This document shows positions 31,606-39,419 of a stretch of 64,000 nt of DNA, one piece after another. The position numbers and the translations under genes are program-made. The stretch is from Clostridium gelidum (lineage in GTDB: Bacteria > Bacillota > Clostridia > Clostridiales > Clostridiaceae). The stretch covers positions 2,947,001 to 3,011,000 of the forward strand of contig NZ_AP024849.1 in NCBI RefSeq assembly GCF_019977655.1, in the 5' to 3' direction. The stretch's first letter is position 1. Each line of letters starts with the position of its first letter. Under the pieces are notes generated by a model. That model saw nothing but the letters and a program-made list of their open reading frames with translations. It was not told where the DNA came from and searched no databases.

Positions 31606-31860
31606 CAAAATCTTCCTATAGTTTAGTGGCAATTCTGATTTAGTGTTACTAAAAGTAAATAAAACACTATGTTATATATAAAAACAAATAACAAAAGAAG
31701 TAATATATAACTAAAAGTTAATAAGGAATATCTTATATTCACTAACGTGCTATTATATAGATAAGTAGTTACTTAATATTTGAATAAAGATTTGTTAAGG
31801 TATATAGTCAAAGCACATGTAACTATAAATTATAGAAATAGGTATGGGAGAGATTGATAT

Positions 31861-32682
31861 ATGTATAAATTAATTGCATGTGATTTAGATGAAACTTTAA
31901 TCGGAGATGATAATATTATTCCAAAGGTAAATATAGAAGCTATTAATGAAGCAAGTAAAATGGGTGTTAAGTTTGTACCTGCAACAGGAAGAGGTCATAA
32001 ATCAATAAGGAGCACCCTCCAAGACTTAGGATTATATGATAAAGAAGATGAATACATTATTTCATTTAATGGTGCAAGTATAGTAGAAAGTAAGAATTTT
32101 AACATTTTAAATTTCAATGGTATTGATTTTGATTTAGCAAAAGAATTATTTGAAGTCGGATTAACAAAAGATGTGTGTATTCATGTATATACTAAAGATG
32201 ATGTTTTTATATTTAATTTAAATGAAGATGAACATACATATGTATCTCAAAGGCTCAAAGGATTTAAAAAAATGAACAGTAACTCAATTGAGTTCTTAAA
32301 GAATATTCCAATTGCAAAAGTTTTATTTCAAAACTTGAACAGAGATTATTTGATAAGTATTGGAGATGAAATTAAAAATATAATAAACAATAAAGTTACT
32401 GTCACCTTTTCTTCTAATAGATATATGGAATTTAATAAAATGGGAATAGATAAAGGAATAGGACTTCTTGAATTGGCTGAAAGATTGGGTATAAAACAAA
32501 ATGAAATAATGGCAATTGGAGATAATTTCAATGATTTAGCAATGCTTAAGTCTGCAGGACTAAGTGTTGCAGTAAATAATGCTGTAGATGACATAAAAAA
32601 ACAAGTTGATTATGTGTGTAAAGCAAATAATAATGAAGGCGGTGTTGCGGAGGCAATTAATAAGTTTATTTTAAACAACTAA
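31861..32682 (+). CDS. Cof-type HAD-superfamily phosphatase
   Basis: A 273-residue C2-capped HAD hydrolase. Motif I is ACDLDETLIGDD (DLDET form), motif II is FVPATGRG, a late cap region contains NKMGIDKGIGLLELAERLG (Lys motif) and motif III is AIGDNFNDLAMLKSAG. It probably dephosphorylates sugar phosphates or FMN. GGGAGAG precedes the ATG. The 31606-31860 stretch upstream shows no gene. A paralogue lies at 8279. Confidence 0.9.
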   Translation: MYKLIACDLDETLIGDDNIIPKVNIEAINEASKMGVKFVPATGRGHKSIRSTLQDLGLYDKEDEYIISFNGASIVESKNFNILNFNGIDFDLAKELFEVGLTKDVCIHVYTKDDVFIFNLNEDEHTYVSQRLKGFKKMNSNSIEFLKNIPIAKVLFQNLNRDYLISIGDEIKNIINNKVTVTFSSNRYMEFNKMGIDKGIGLLELAERLGIKQNEIMAIGDNFNDLAMLKSAGLSVAVNNAVDDIKKQVDYVCKANNNEGGVAEAINKFILNN

Positions 32683-32705
32683 GTTTTTTTATTATATATA
32701 CTAAA

Positions 32706-32744
32706 AAAGAGTAACGTTATAAAATAGAACGTTACTCTTTTATT
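32706..32744. terminator. terminator hairpin between convergent genes
   Basis: AAAGAGTAACGTT (32706-32718) / AACGTTACTCTTT (32728-32740), then TATTAAT. Confidence 0.85.
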
Positions 32745-32810
32745 AATTTCTAGTAAAAAATAAATTTAACTTTAATTTAAAAGTAAAATTTATTTTTTCT
32801 AATTTAAAGT

Positions 32811-33608
32811 CTATTTTGATAAATTTAAATTAGATTTATCAATGTTTTTAATTTTATTAATAGCTAATCCACAATAAACTAAAGAAAGTACATAGAAAAT
32901 AACATAAAATTCAGGTACATCTATTCCTGATATACTTATTAAAGATTCTAGTAATAGTGGTAGTGTCATTGCATAAAAGCTTAAAATACATAATTCAGAA
33001 CACTTAAATTTCACACCCATAACACCACTAATGGATAAACTTAAAGGACCTATTATTAAAAATCCTGAAATTAAATTCAATAAAAATGCAATTATTGGAT
33101 TTAAAAATAAGAGTAATACTGGAAAAATAATTTTCAATGCAGACATACTATCTTGTATAGATATTTTTGTTATATTTAATTCGGGAAAATTCGAAAATTT
33201 TAGAGTTTGTAATGTAGTATACTTTTGTCTCATAATAAGTTCATCTGAATTTATATATATACCATCACTATATGAGTCTAAAATTGATTTATTCGTTTTC
33301 CCACTAGTATCAACAATAAGTTGTTGATCATCATATTTATAGTAAATAGGTTCATCTGAACCTACTGATAATGTACCATTTTTAAGTTCAAAATTTGGTG
33401 CACTATGTATAAAAGTTGTTTCTACATTAGATAGTTCAGAATTGAATTTGTCTATTATATTTATATTGGATATAGTAGAAAATATTAAAGTAACTAGAAA
33501 CATATATAAAATTGATTTTCCAAGTCCTTGTACTAAAAATTCTTTATAGGCTGCAAAATCGAAAAAACTATATGCAAATTTATGCCTAAATCCCATTTTG
33601 GTTTCCAA
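32811..33608 (-). CDS. DUF1189 family membrane protein
   Basis: A 265-residue integral membrane protein of the DUF1189 family. One N-terminal hydrophobic helix (SILYMFLVTLIFSTI) is followed by an extracytoplasmic domain of about 110 residues (PNFELKNGTLSV, DPIYYKY-like beta strands) and then four hydrophobic helices. The TTG start at 33608 is supported by GAGGAGG seven bases upstream on the minus strand. The function of this family is unknown. Monocistronic. Confidence 0.75.
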   Translation of the reverse strand: METKMGFRHKFAYSFFDFAAYKEFLVQGLGKSILYMFLVTLIFSTISNINIIDKFNSELSNVETTFIHSAPNFELKNGTLSVGSDEPIYYKYDDQQLIVDTSGKTNKSILDSYSDGIYINSDELIMRQKYTTLQTLKFSNFPELNITKISIQDSMSALKIIFPVLLLFLNPIIAFLLNLISGFLIIGPLSLSISGVMGVKFKCSELCILSFYAMTLPLLLESLISISGIDVPEFYVIFYVLSLVYCGLAINKIKNIDKSNLNLSK

Positions 33609-33688
33609 TGAAAGACCTCCTCAACGTAACGATAATTTATTTTATTCTTTCTAATTATAACACATTGAATTAGAATACGACAGAAGGA

Positions 33689-33717
33689 TTGCATATTTAA
33701 ATGAAATATGTTATCAT
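33689..33717 (+). promoter_or_regulatory. promoter of the queuosine operon
   Basis: TTGCAT (33689-33694), 17-base spacer, TATCAT (33712-33717). Start point would fall a few bases before the preQ1 aptamer. Confidence 0.5.
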
Positions 33718-33739
33718 TACCAGTATAAAATTTAATAAT

Positions 33740-33779
33740 GGACAGTTCGTTAGACCATCCTGTCCTTAAACAAAACTAG
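33740..33779 (+). promoter_or_regulatory. preQ1-I riboswitch
   Basis: P1 stem GGACAG (33740-33745) / CTGTCC (33760-33765) closes a loop TTCGTTAGACCATC of the preQ1-I type. The A-rich tail TTAAACAAAACTAGG folds back into the loop as the H-type pseudoknot. This agrees with the preQ1-I consensus (GUUC... ACC... A-rich ACUA). A terminator at 33810-33860 is the expression platform, and all five preQ1 synthesis genes follow. Binding preQ1 should favour termination. Confidence 0.9.
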
Positions 33780-33809
33780 GCAATTTAATTTTAAATTAAG
33801 TAAGAATTT

Positions 33810-33860
33810 AAGGTTGATTTTGTTGTACTGGTTTTAGTCATGGCAAAATTAACCTTTTTG
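33810..33860 (+). terminator. riboswitch-controlled terminator
   Basis: AAGGTTGATTTTG (33810-33822) pairs with CAAAATTAACCTT (33844-33856), followed by TTTTT-G. Lies between the preQ1 aptamer and queD. Confidence 0.8.
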
Positions 33861-33904
33861 CGTATAAAAATATATCATTGTAGTAATTAAGTAAGGAGAA
33901 AATT

Positions 33905-34333
33905 ATGTTTAAAATAAAAAGTGAAGTACAATTTGATATGGCACATTATTTAAGTGGATATAAAGGAAAATGTTCTAATATTCACGGACACAGATATAAG
34001 CTAATTGTAATGTTAAAATCAGAAACCTTAATTGCAGAAGGTCAGCTTAGAGGTATGGTTGATGATTTTACAAATTTTAAAGATGCTTTAAAAGAAATTG
34101 CAGATATTTTTGATCACAAGCTAATTATTGAAGATAATGAAGAAGGAAGAGCTTTAGCTAAGAAATTAGAAGAACTTCCAAATGACTTTGATATATATTT
34201 TGTAAATTATAGGCCAACTGCGGAGGAGATGTCTAAAGATATCTTCAATAGATTAAAAATTAATGGATTACAGGTGTGTCAAGTGGAATTATTTGAAACG
34301 CCTAATAATAGTTGCATATACACAGAAGATTAA
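33905..34333 (+). CDS. queD: 6-carboxy-5,6,7,8-tetrahydropterin synthase
   Basis: A 142-residue QueD that converts dihydroneopterin triphosphate to 6-carboxytetrahydropterin in preQ1 synthesis. The zinc-binding histidines lie in FDMAHYLSGY and CSNIHGHRYKL, the catalytic Cys is just before NIHGHRY, and the FDHKLI and PTAEEMSKDIF blocks are typical. AAGGAG precedes the ATG. First gene of the preQ1-riboswitch operon. Confidence 0.95.
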   Translation: MFKIKSEVQFDMAHYLSGYKGKCSNIHGHRYKLIVMLKSETLIAEGQLRGMVDDFTNFKDALKEIADIFDHKLIIEDNEEGRALAKKLEELPNDFDIYFVNYRPTAEEMSKDIFNRLKINGLQVCQVELFETPNNSCIYTED

Positions 34334-34347
34334 TTGGAGGATTATAG

Positions 34348-35016
34348 ATGTTTAACATAGTAGAAAAATTTTTATCAGTAGACGGAGAAGGTCCAAGTTC
34401 TGGGGAACTTGCGACTTTTATAAGATTTCAAGGTTGTAATTTAAGATGTTCTTGGTGCGATACTACTTATTCATGGGATAAAGAGAGTACACTTGAAATA
34501 TTAACTCCTAAAGAAATTTATAATTACATAAAAGAAACTGGGGTAACAAATGTTACTTTGACTGGTGGAGAACCACTTATTCAAGAAAATATAGATGAAC
34601 TTTTAGATATTTTAAATAAAGATGATAATTTAAAGATTCATATAGAAACAAATGGAGCTGTAGATATACAACCATTTAAGACGCGACATAAGAAAAACAA
34701 TATAAGTTACATAGTAGATTTTAAATTGCCAAGTAGTAATATGACAAGTCAAATGAATTTGAATAATTTAAACGTTGTAGAAAATAGTGATGTATATAAG
34801 TTTGTTGTAGGAAGCACGGAAGACTTAGAAATGGCCTATGAGCTTATAATTAAATATGATTTAACTTCTAAATGCTTGGTTTATTTAAGTCCAGTTTCGG
34901 GGAATATAGATATGGAAGAAATTGTAGAGTTTATGAAAGATAAAAAATTAAACAAAGTTAGATTACAAGCACAACTTCATAAGATTATTTGGAATAAAAA
35001 TGCAAGAGGAGTATAA
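34348..35016 (+). CDS. queE: 7-carboxy-7-deazaguanine synthase (radical SAM)
   Basis: A 222-residue radical SAM enzyme that rearranges 6-carboxytetrahydropterin to 7-carboxy-7-deazaguanine. The Fe-S motif is CNLRCSWCDT (CxxxCxxC variant near residues 31-38), preceded by SVDGEGPSSGELATFIRFQG; the SAM-binding TLTGGEPLI is also clear. It starts 14 bases after queD with TGGAGGATT. A MITE-like repeat begins directly at its stop codon. Confidence 0.95.
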   Translation: MFNIVEKFLSVDGEGPSSGELATFIRFQGCNLRCSWCDTTYSWDKESTLEILTPKEIYNYIKETGVTNVTLTGGEPLIQENIDELLDILNKDDNLKIHIETNGAVDIQPFKTRHKKNNISYIVDFKLPSSNMTSQMNLNNLNVVENSDVYKFVVGSTEDLEMAYELIIKYDLTSKCLVYLSPVSGNIDMEEIVEFMKDKKLNKVRLQAQLHKIIWNKNARGV

Positions 35017-35174
35017 CAATTGACAATTGAGAAACAAAACTCACAGAGAAGGTTCAAGATACCAAATACAAGATTTGGACGCTCACTTTTCCAGAGGAGT
35101 TTGAAAAAATAAATAATAAATAAAGATATTCCGAAGGAATATCATCCTTAATTGTCAATTGTACATTGTCAATT
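35017..35174. repeat. MITE-like palindromic repeat 1 in the queuosine operon
   Basis: The queE-folE gap is bounded by related inverted sequences: CAATTGACAATTGAG (from 35017) and TTAATTGTCAATTGTACATT (35149-35168), continuing GTCAATT to 35174. Internally a perfect hairpin GATATTCC-GAA-GGAATATC sits at 35125-35143. The element carries no gene. It looks like a small non-autonomous mobile element or palindromic repeat inserted within an operon. Confidence 0.6.
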
Positions 35175-35197
35175 AGGAAAAGTTTGGAGGATTGAAT

Positions 35198-35791
35198 ATG
35201 TCAAAGAAGATAGATACCAAAAAGATAGAGGAATGTATAAGAGAAATTTTAATTGCACTTGGCGATAATCCAAATAGAGAAGGATTATTAGATACACCTA
35301 AGAGGGTTGCTAAAATGTATGAAGAAGTTTTTGAAGGAATGACTTTTTCAAATGAGGAAATAGCACAAATGTTTGGGACTACATTTGAGAATGAAGAATT
35401 CATGTCTGAAGCTTATAATAATATGGTTGTAGTTCGCGATATACCAATTCATAGTTATTGTGAACATCATTTAGCGCTTATGTACAATATGAAAGTTACA
35501 GTAGTATATATACCAAATGAAAAAATAATAGGCCTTAGTAAAATTTCAAGAATAGCAGATATGGTTGGAAGAAGACTTCAGCTTCAAGAGAGAATTGGCA
35601 GTGATATTGCAGAAATAGTTTCTATGGTTACAAAAAGTAGTAATGTTGGTGTTCTTATTACTGGAGAACATGGATGCATGACGTCACGTGGGATAAAAAA
35701 ACCTGGAACACTTACTACTACAACGACTTTTACTGGGAAATTTCAAACTAATGATATGTTAAGACAAGAAGCTTTGTTAATTATGAAATAA
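35198..35791 (+). CDS. folE: GTP cyclohydrolase I
   Basis: A 197-residue FolE that opens GTP to dihydroneopterin triphosphate, the first step of both folate and queuosine synthesis. Visible motifs: REGLLDTPKRVAKMYEEVF, PIHSYCEHHLALM (zinc Cys and His), GLSKISRIADMVGRRLQLQE, and TGEHGCMTSRGIKKPG with the second zinc Cys. ATG 35198 has GGAGG at 35186-35190; the TTG at 35192 is too close. Its place in the preQ1 operon suggests it is dedicated to queuosine. Confidence 0.95.
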   Translation: MSKKIDTKKIEECIREILIALGDNPNREGLLDTPKRVAKMYEEVFEGMTFSNEEIAQMFGTTFENEEFMSEAYNNMVVVRDIPIHSYCEHHLALMYNMKVTVVYIPNEKIIGLSKISRIADMVGRRLQLQERIGSDIAEIVSMVTKSSNVGVLITGEHGCMTSRGIKKPGTLTTTTTFTGKFQTNDMLRQEALLIMK

Positions 35792-35797
35792 TTAAAT

Positions 35798-35894
35798 CAG
35801 TTAACAGTTAATAGTTAGCAATTAATAGTTAAGGAACAAAATCCTTTGGGGTTTCATCAATAACTGTTAATTGTGCACTGTAAACTGTCAACTG
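35798..35894. repeat. MITE-like palindromic repeat 2 in the queuosine operon
   Basis: The folE-queC gap is a near-perfect terminal inverted repeat: a 35-base left arm 35798-35832 (starting CAGTTAACAGTTAATAG) and a right arm 35860-35894 (ending AAACTGTCAACTG), differing at a minority of positions. The 27-base centre is AGGAACAAAATCC-like with AGGA/TCCT pairing. No coding capacity. Its sequence differs from repeat 1, but its position and build are alike. Confidence 0.7.
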
Positions 35895-35916
35895 AATCAA
35901 ATTGGAGGAATTATAT

Positions 35917-36579
35917 ATGAATAAAAAAGCAGTAGTTGTATTTAGTGGTGGTCAAGACTCTACTACATGTTTGTTTTGGGCACTTAAGGAATTTGATGAG
36001 GTTATAGCAGTTACCTTTGACTATAATCAAAAACATAGAAAAGAAATAGAATGTGCAACTGAAATAGCAAAGGAATTAGGAGTAGAGCACCATATATTAG
36101 ATATGGCATTACTTAATCAATTAGCACCAAATGCACTTACAAGAGATGATATTGAAATTAAAATGGGTAAAAACGGAGAACCTCCATCAACATTTGTAGA
36201 GGGAAGAAACATGTTATTCTTAACTTTTGCAGGAGTACTCGCTAAGGTTAAAGGTGCAAAACATATTGTAACAGGAGTATGTGAAACAGATTTTAGTGGT
36301 TATCCTGATTGTAGGGATGTATTTATAAAATCCCTTAATGTTACTTTAAATTTAGCTATGGATTATGATTTTGTAGTTCATACTCCATTAATGTGGATAG
36401 ACAAAGAACAAACATGGGAAATGGCAGATAAATTTGGAAAGTTAGATTATATAAGAGAAAAAACTCTTACTTGTTATAATGGAGTAATCGGAGATGGATG
36501 TGGAGAATGTCCAGCTTGTAAACTTAGAAAAAATGGATTAGACAATTATTTATTAAGTAAAAATAATAATAATAAATAA
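35917..36579 (+). CDS. queC: 7-cyano-7-deazaguanine synthase
   Basis: A 220-residue ATP-dependent enzyme that turns 7-carboxy-7-deazaguanine into preQ0. The PP-loop FSGGQDSTTCLFWAL is near the N-terminus. The zinc Cys cluster CYNGVIGDGCGECPACKLR is near the C-terminus, and FVEGRNMLFLTFA and ETDFSGYPDCR are typical. ATG 35917 follows GGAGG at 35903-35907; the TTG at 35902 overlaps the ribosome site. Fourth gene of the preQ1 operon. Confidence 0.96.
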   Translation: MNKKAVVVFSGGQDSTTCLFWALKEFDEVIAVTFDYNQKHRKEIECATEIAKELGVEHHILDMALLNQLAPNALTRDDIEIKMGKNGEPPSTFVEGRNMLFLTFAGVLAKVKGAKHIVTGVCETDFSGYPDCRDVFIKSLNVTLNLAMDYDFVVHTPLMWIDKEQTWEMADKFGKLDYIREKTLTCYNGVIGDGCGECPACKLRKNGLDNYLLSKNNNNK

Positions 36580-36622
36580 TATTCTCAAAATAACAAACAA
36601 TTTATTTTAAAGGAGAAAAATA

Positions 36623-37126
36623 ATGAGCGAAAGTGGAAGAAAGTCAAAAGAACTTGAAGGAATATCACTACTTGGAAATCAAGGAACAAAGTATGATTAT
36701 GGATATAATCCTGAAGTATTAGAAGTTTTCGATAATAAGCATCCTGGTAATGATTATTTTGTGAAATTTAATTGCCCAGAATTTACGAGCCTTTGTCCTA
36801 TTACAGGTCAACCTGATTTTGCAACAATTTATATAAGCTATATTCCAAATGTAAAAATGGTAGAAAGCAAATCTTTGAAACTATATTTATTTAGCTTTAG
36901 AAATCATGGGGATTTTCATGAAGATTGTATGAATATAATAATGAAGGATTTAATCAAACTTATGGATCCAAAATATATAGAGGTATGGGGCAAGTTTACT
37001 CCAAGAGGTGGAATAAGTATAGATCCATATTGCAACTATGGAATGAAGAACACAAAGTTTGAAGAAATGGAAAATTATAGAATGATGAATCATGATATGT
37101 ATCCAGAAAAAGTAGATAATAGATAA
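36623..37126 (+). CDS. queF: NADPH-dependent 7-cyano-7-deazaguanine reductase
   Basis: A 167-residue short-type (YkvM) QueF that reduces the nitrile of preQ0 to preQ1. The catalytic Cys is in FTSLCPITGQPDFA, and the QueF motif for NADPH binding is in MVESKSLKLYLFSFRNHG. It is followed by DFHEDCMN, and FTPRGGISIDPYCNYG is also typical. AAAGGAG precedes the ATG. Last gene of the operon, completing GTP-to-preQ1. Confidence 0.96.
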   Translation: MSESGRKSKELEGISLLGNQGTKYDYGYNPEVLEVFDNKHPGNDYFVKFNCPEFTSLCPITGQPDFATIYISYIPNVKMVESKSLKLYLFSFRNHGDFHEDCMNIIMKDLIKLMDPKYIEVWGKFTPRGGISIDPYCNYGMKNTKFEEMENYRMMNHDMYPEKVDNR

Positions 37127-37224
37127 TAATATAGTTAAATGGCTTGGATATAGTGTTTAAAATATATTCAAGCTATTTTTATATCGAATATTTGTATGAT
37201 ATAATTTATTAAATACGCTACTTA

Positions 37225-37370
37225 TTTATCCGATAGCTAGCATCCGTAACACTCCCACTTTCACAGTGGGAGATAACGGCTGCACGCTCCTGGACATTGT
37301 GCCCCTTGAGGGTATAAGTTCAACTAAGATTCAGATGGGGATGAAACCCCACCTGAATCTTAGTTGAACT
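37225..37370 (+). repeat. structured repeat, copy 1 (candidate structured RNA or IS200/IS605-derived element)
   Basis: Starts TTTATCCGATAGCTAGCATC, continues CGTAACA, and shares that block and the later CCCCTT..GGG..ATAAGTTC..CTAAG block with copy 2 at 54919. Three hairpins are visible: CTCCCACT/AGTGGGAG (about 37251-37271) inside CCGT/ACGG; CCCCTTGAGGG; and a long terminal hairpin from about 37317 to 37370, whose arms GATTCAGATGGGG and CCCCACCTGAATC pair almost perfectly and extend through AGTTCAACTAA/TTAGTTGAACT. No reading frame. It could be a non-autonomous IS200/IS605 relative (ends rich in hairpins) or an RNA gene; the sequence does not decide. Confidence 0.6.
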
Positions 37371-37408
37371 TGATAAAGTAGATAACAGATTGGAGCTGAT
37401 TTTAAAAA

Positions 37409-38626
37409 TTGAGTAAAGTTATTGTTATAGGCGCAGGGCCAGCAGGTATGATGGCAGCTCTGCAAGCATCAAAAAAACATGAGGTAATATTATTAGATGG
37501 TAATGAAAGAATTGGTAAAAAGCTTTTTATTACTGGTAAGGGAAGATGTAATGTTACTAATGCAAAAGATATATCTGAGTTTTTTGAGTACATTCCAGGT
37601 AATCCACATTTTCTATATAGTTCATTATATAGTTTTACTAATGATGATACTATGAATTTCTTTGAAGGTGAAGGAATTAAGTTAAAGGTAGAACGAGGGG
37701 ATAGAGTTTTCCCTGAATCTGATAAATCTTCGGATATTATAAAAGGTTTGTCTAATGCCTTAAGTAGAACTAAAGTAAAAATAAGATTAAATTCTAAAGT
37801 TACAAATATTAAATTTAAGGATAAAAAAATAACAGCACTTGAAATAAATAATGATGAAATTTTAAGCGGAGATCAGTTTATTATTGCAACTGGTGGAGCA
37901 ACCTATCCACTTACAGGATCACGTGGAGAAGGCCAAAAATTTGCAAATATGCTAGGGCATAATATAATACCTTTAACTCCAGCACTTGTACCAATAGAAG
38001 TTGTAGATGCAAAGACAAAAGAACTTATGGGATTATCTCTAAAAAATGTAGAAGTTACAATTAAGGAAAACAATAAAACTATAGTTTATAAGGATTTTGG
38101 AGAAATGTTATTTACACATTTTGGTGTGTCAGGTCCACTTATATTAAGTGGGAGTAGGTTTGTAAAAAAAGGCAAAAATTATACATTACATATAGATTTA
38201 AAACCAGCCTTAAATTTAGGCGAATTAGATAAAAGGATTCAAAAAGATTTTAGTAAGTACTTAAATAAAGACTTTAAAAATTCTTTGGATGAATTATTAC
38301 CACAAAAGTTAATTCCAATGATTATTGAGTATTCAGGAATTTCAGAAACTAAAAAGGTAAATGAAATAACAAAAGAAGAAAGAAAAAATTTAGTTAACTT
38401 AATTAAAAATTTACCATTTGATATTAAAGGCTTAAGACCAATAGATGAAGGTATTGTGACAAAAGGTGGAGTAGATATTAAAGAAATTGATCCGTCTACC
38501 ATGAAGTCAAGAATAATAGATAATCTTTCTTTTGCTGGAGAGGTAATGGATGTAGATGCCTTTACAGGAGGCTATAATGTTCAAATTGCATTTTCAACAG
38601 GCTTTATAGCTGGAAGTAATATTTAA
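37409..38626 (+). CDS. NAD(P)/FAD-dependent oxidoreductase (HI0933/BaiN family)
   Basis: A 405-residue flavoprotein. The Rossmann FAD site is VIVIGAGPAGMMAALQASK at the extreme N-terminus. The family marker GKKLFITGKGRCNVTNAKD is near 35, IIATGGATYPLTGSRGEG is near 155, and the C-terminal GEVMDVDAFTGGYNVQIAFS is typical of HI0933-like proteins. Members include the bile acid reductase BaiN, but most have unknown substrates. The start is TTG 37409 with TTGGAG at 37390-37395, a slightly long spacing. Followed by cmk after 91 bases. Confidence 0.88.
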   Translation: MSKVIVIGAGPAGMMAALQASKKHEVILLDGNERIGKKLFITGKGRCNVTNAKDISEFFEYIPGNPHFLYSSLYSFTNDDTMNFFEGEGIKLKVERGDRVFPESDKSSDIIKGLSNALSRTKVKIRLNSKVTNIKFKDKKITALEINNDEILSGDQFIIATGGATYPLTGSRGEGQKFANMLGHNIIPLTPALVPIEVVDAKTKELMGLSLKNVEVTIKENNKTIVYKDFGEMLFTHFGVSGPLILSGSRFVKKGKNYTLHIDLKPALNLGELDKRIQKDFSKYLNKDFKNSLDELLPQKLIPMIIEYSGISETKKVNEITKEERKNLVNLIKNLPFDIKGLRPIDEGIVTKGGVDIKEIDPSTMKSRIIDNLSFAGEVMDVDAFTGGYNVQIAFSTGFIAGSNI

Positions 38627-38717
38627 TATTAATATTTTCTTGTTTGAATAAGTAAAAAATACTATAATCTTAAATAGAAGGCATAAATTTATAAGGCCAA
38701 GAAATGGGGAGAAAATT

Positions 38718-39371
38718 TTGAGGATTTCAGTAGCAATAGATGGACCTGCTGGGGCAGGTAAAAGTACCATAGCAAAATTAGTTGGAGAAAAATATAACCT
38801 TATGTATATAAATACAGGGGCAATGTATAGAGCAGTAGCACTTGAAGCTACGGAAAATAATTTATCACCAGAAAAAGTTGATGAAATTTGCAATTTAATA
38901 AGTAGTATGGAAATGCATTTTGAAGATGATGACTTAATTTTAAATGGTGAAAATATTCAAGAAAAAATAACAATGCCAAGAATAAGCAGTATTGTATCTG
39001 GTTATGCTAGTATTCCAGAAGTTAGATCTATACTTGTAAAACTTCAAAGAGATATGTCAAGTAAGTTTGATGTAATTATGGACGGTAGAGATATTGGAAC
39101 TGTTGTTCTTAAAGATGCAAAATTCAAATTCTTCTTAACAGCTAGTCCAGAAGAAAGAGCAGAAAGAAGATTTAAGGAATTGCAAGAAAGAAATTTAGAA
39201 TGTCTCTATGAGCAAATATTACAGGATATAATAGATAGAGATTATAAAGATACTCATAGAGCTTTTGACCCTCTAAAAAAGGCAGATGACGCCGTTGAAA
39301 TTGATAGCACGAACTTAGATATTAATGGAGTAGTAAATACAATTTGTGAGTTTATAGAAAAATTAAAATAA
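38718..39371 (+). CDS. cmk: cytidylate kinase
   Basis: A 217-residue CMP/dCMP kinase. P-loop AIDGPAGAGKSTIAK near residues 6-20, NTGAMYRAVA near 36, MDGRDIGTVVLKDAKFKFF near 118 and RAERRFKELQ complete the family pattern. The start is TTG 38718 with a GGGGAGA site. It lies just upstream of ispH-S1, the usual clostridial and Bacillus-like order cmk - (ispH) - rpsA. Confidence 0.95.
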   Translation: MRISVAIDGPAGAGKSTIAKLVGEKYNLMYINTGAMYRAVALEATENNLSPEKVDEICNLISSMEMHFEDDDLILNGENIQEKITMPRISSIVSGYASIPEVRSILVKLQRDMSSKFDVIMDGRDIGTVVLKDAKFKFFLTASPEERAERRFKELQERNLECLYEQILQDIIDRDYKDTHRAFDPLKKADDAVEIDSTNLDINGVVNTICEFIEKLK

Positions 39372-39419
39372 GACATCGCGATCTGAGATATTTTAAATAT
39401 GCAGCACAAGGAGATTATA

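Noticed and set aside
35017..35174. CRISPR-like short repeats (AATTGTCAATTG) in the queuosine operon
   Set aside because: No regular repeat-spacer spacing; the motifs are inverted ends of a palindromic element.
37225..37370. Group I intron or IStron interpretation of the structured repeat
   Set aside because: Too short, no P-Q-R-S core and no reading frame; lies between genes rather than inside one.
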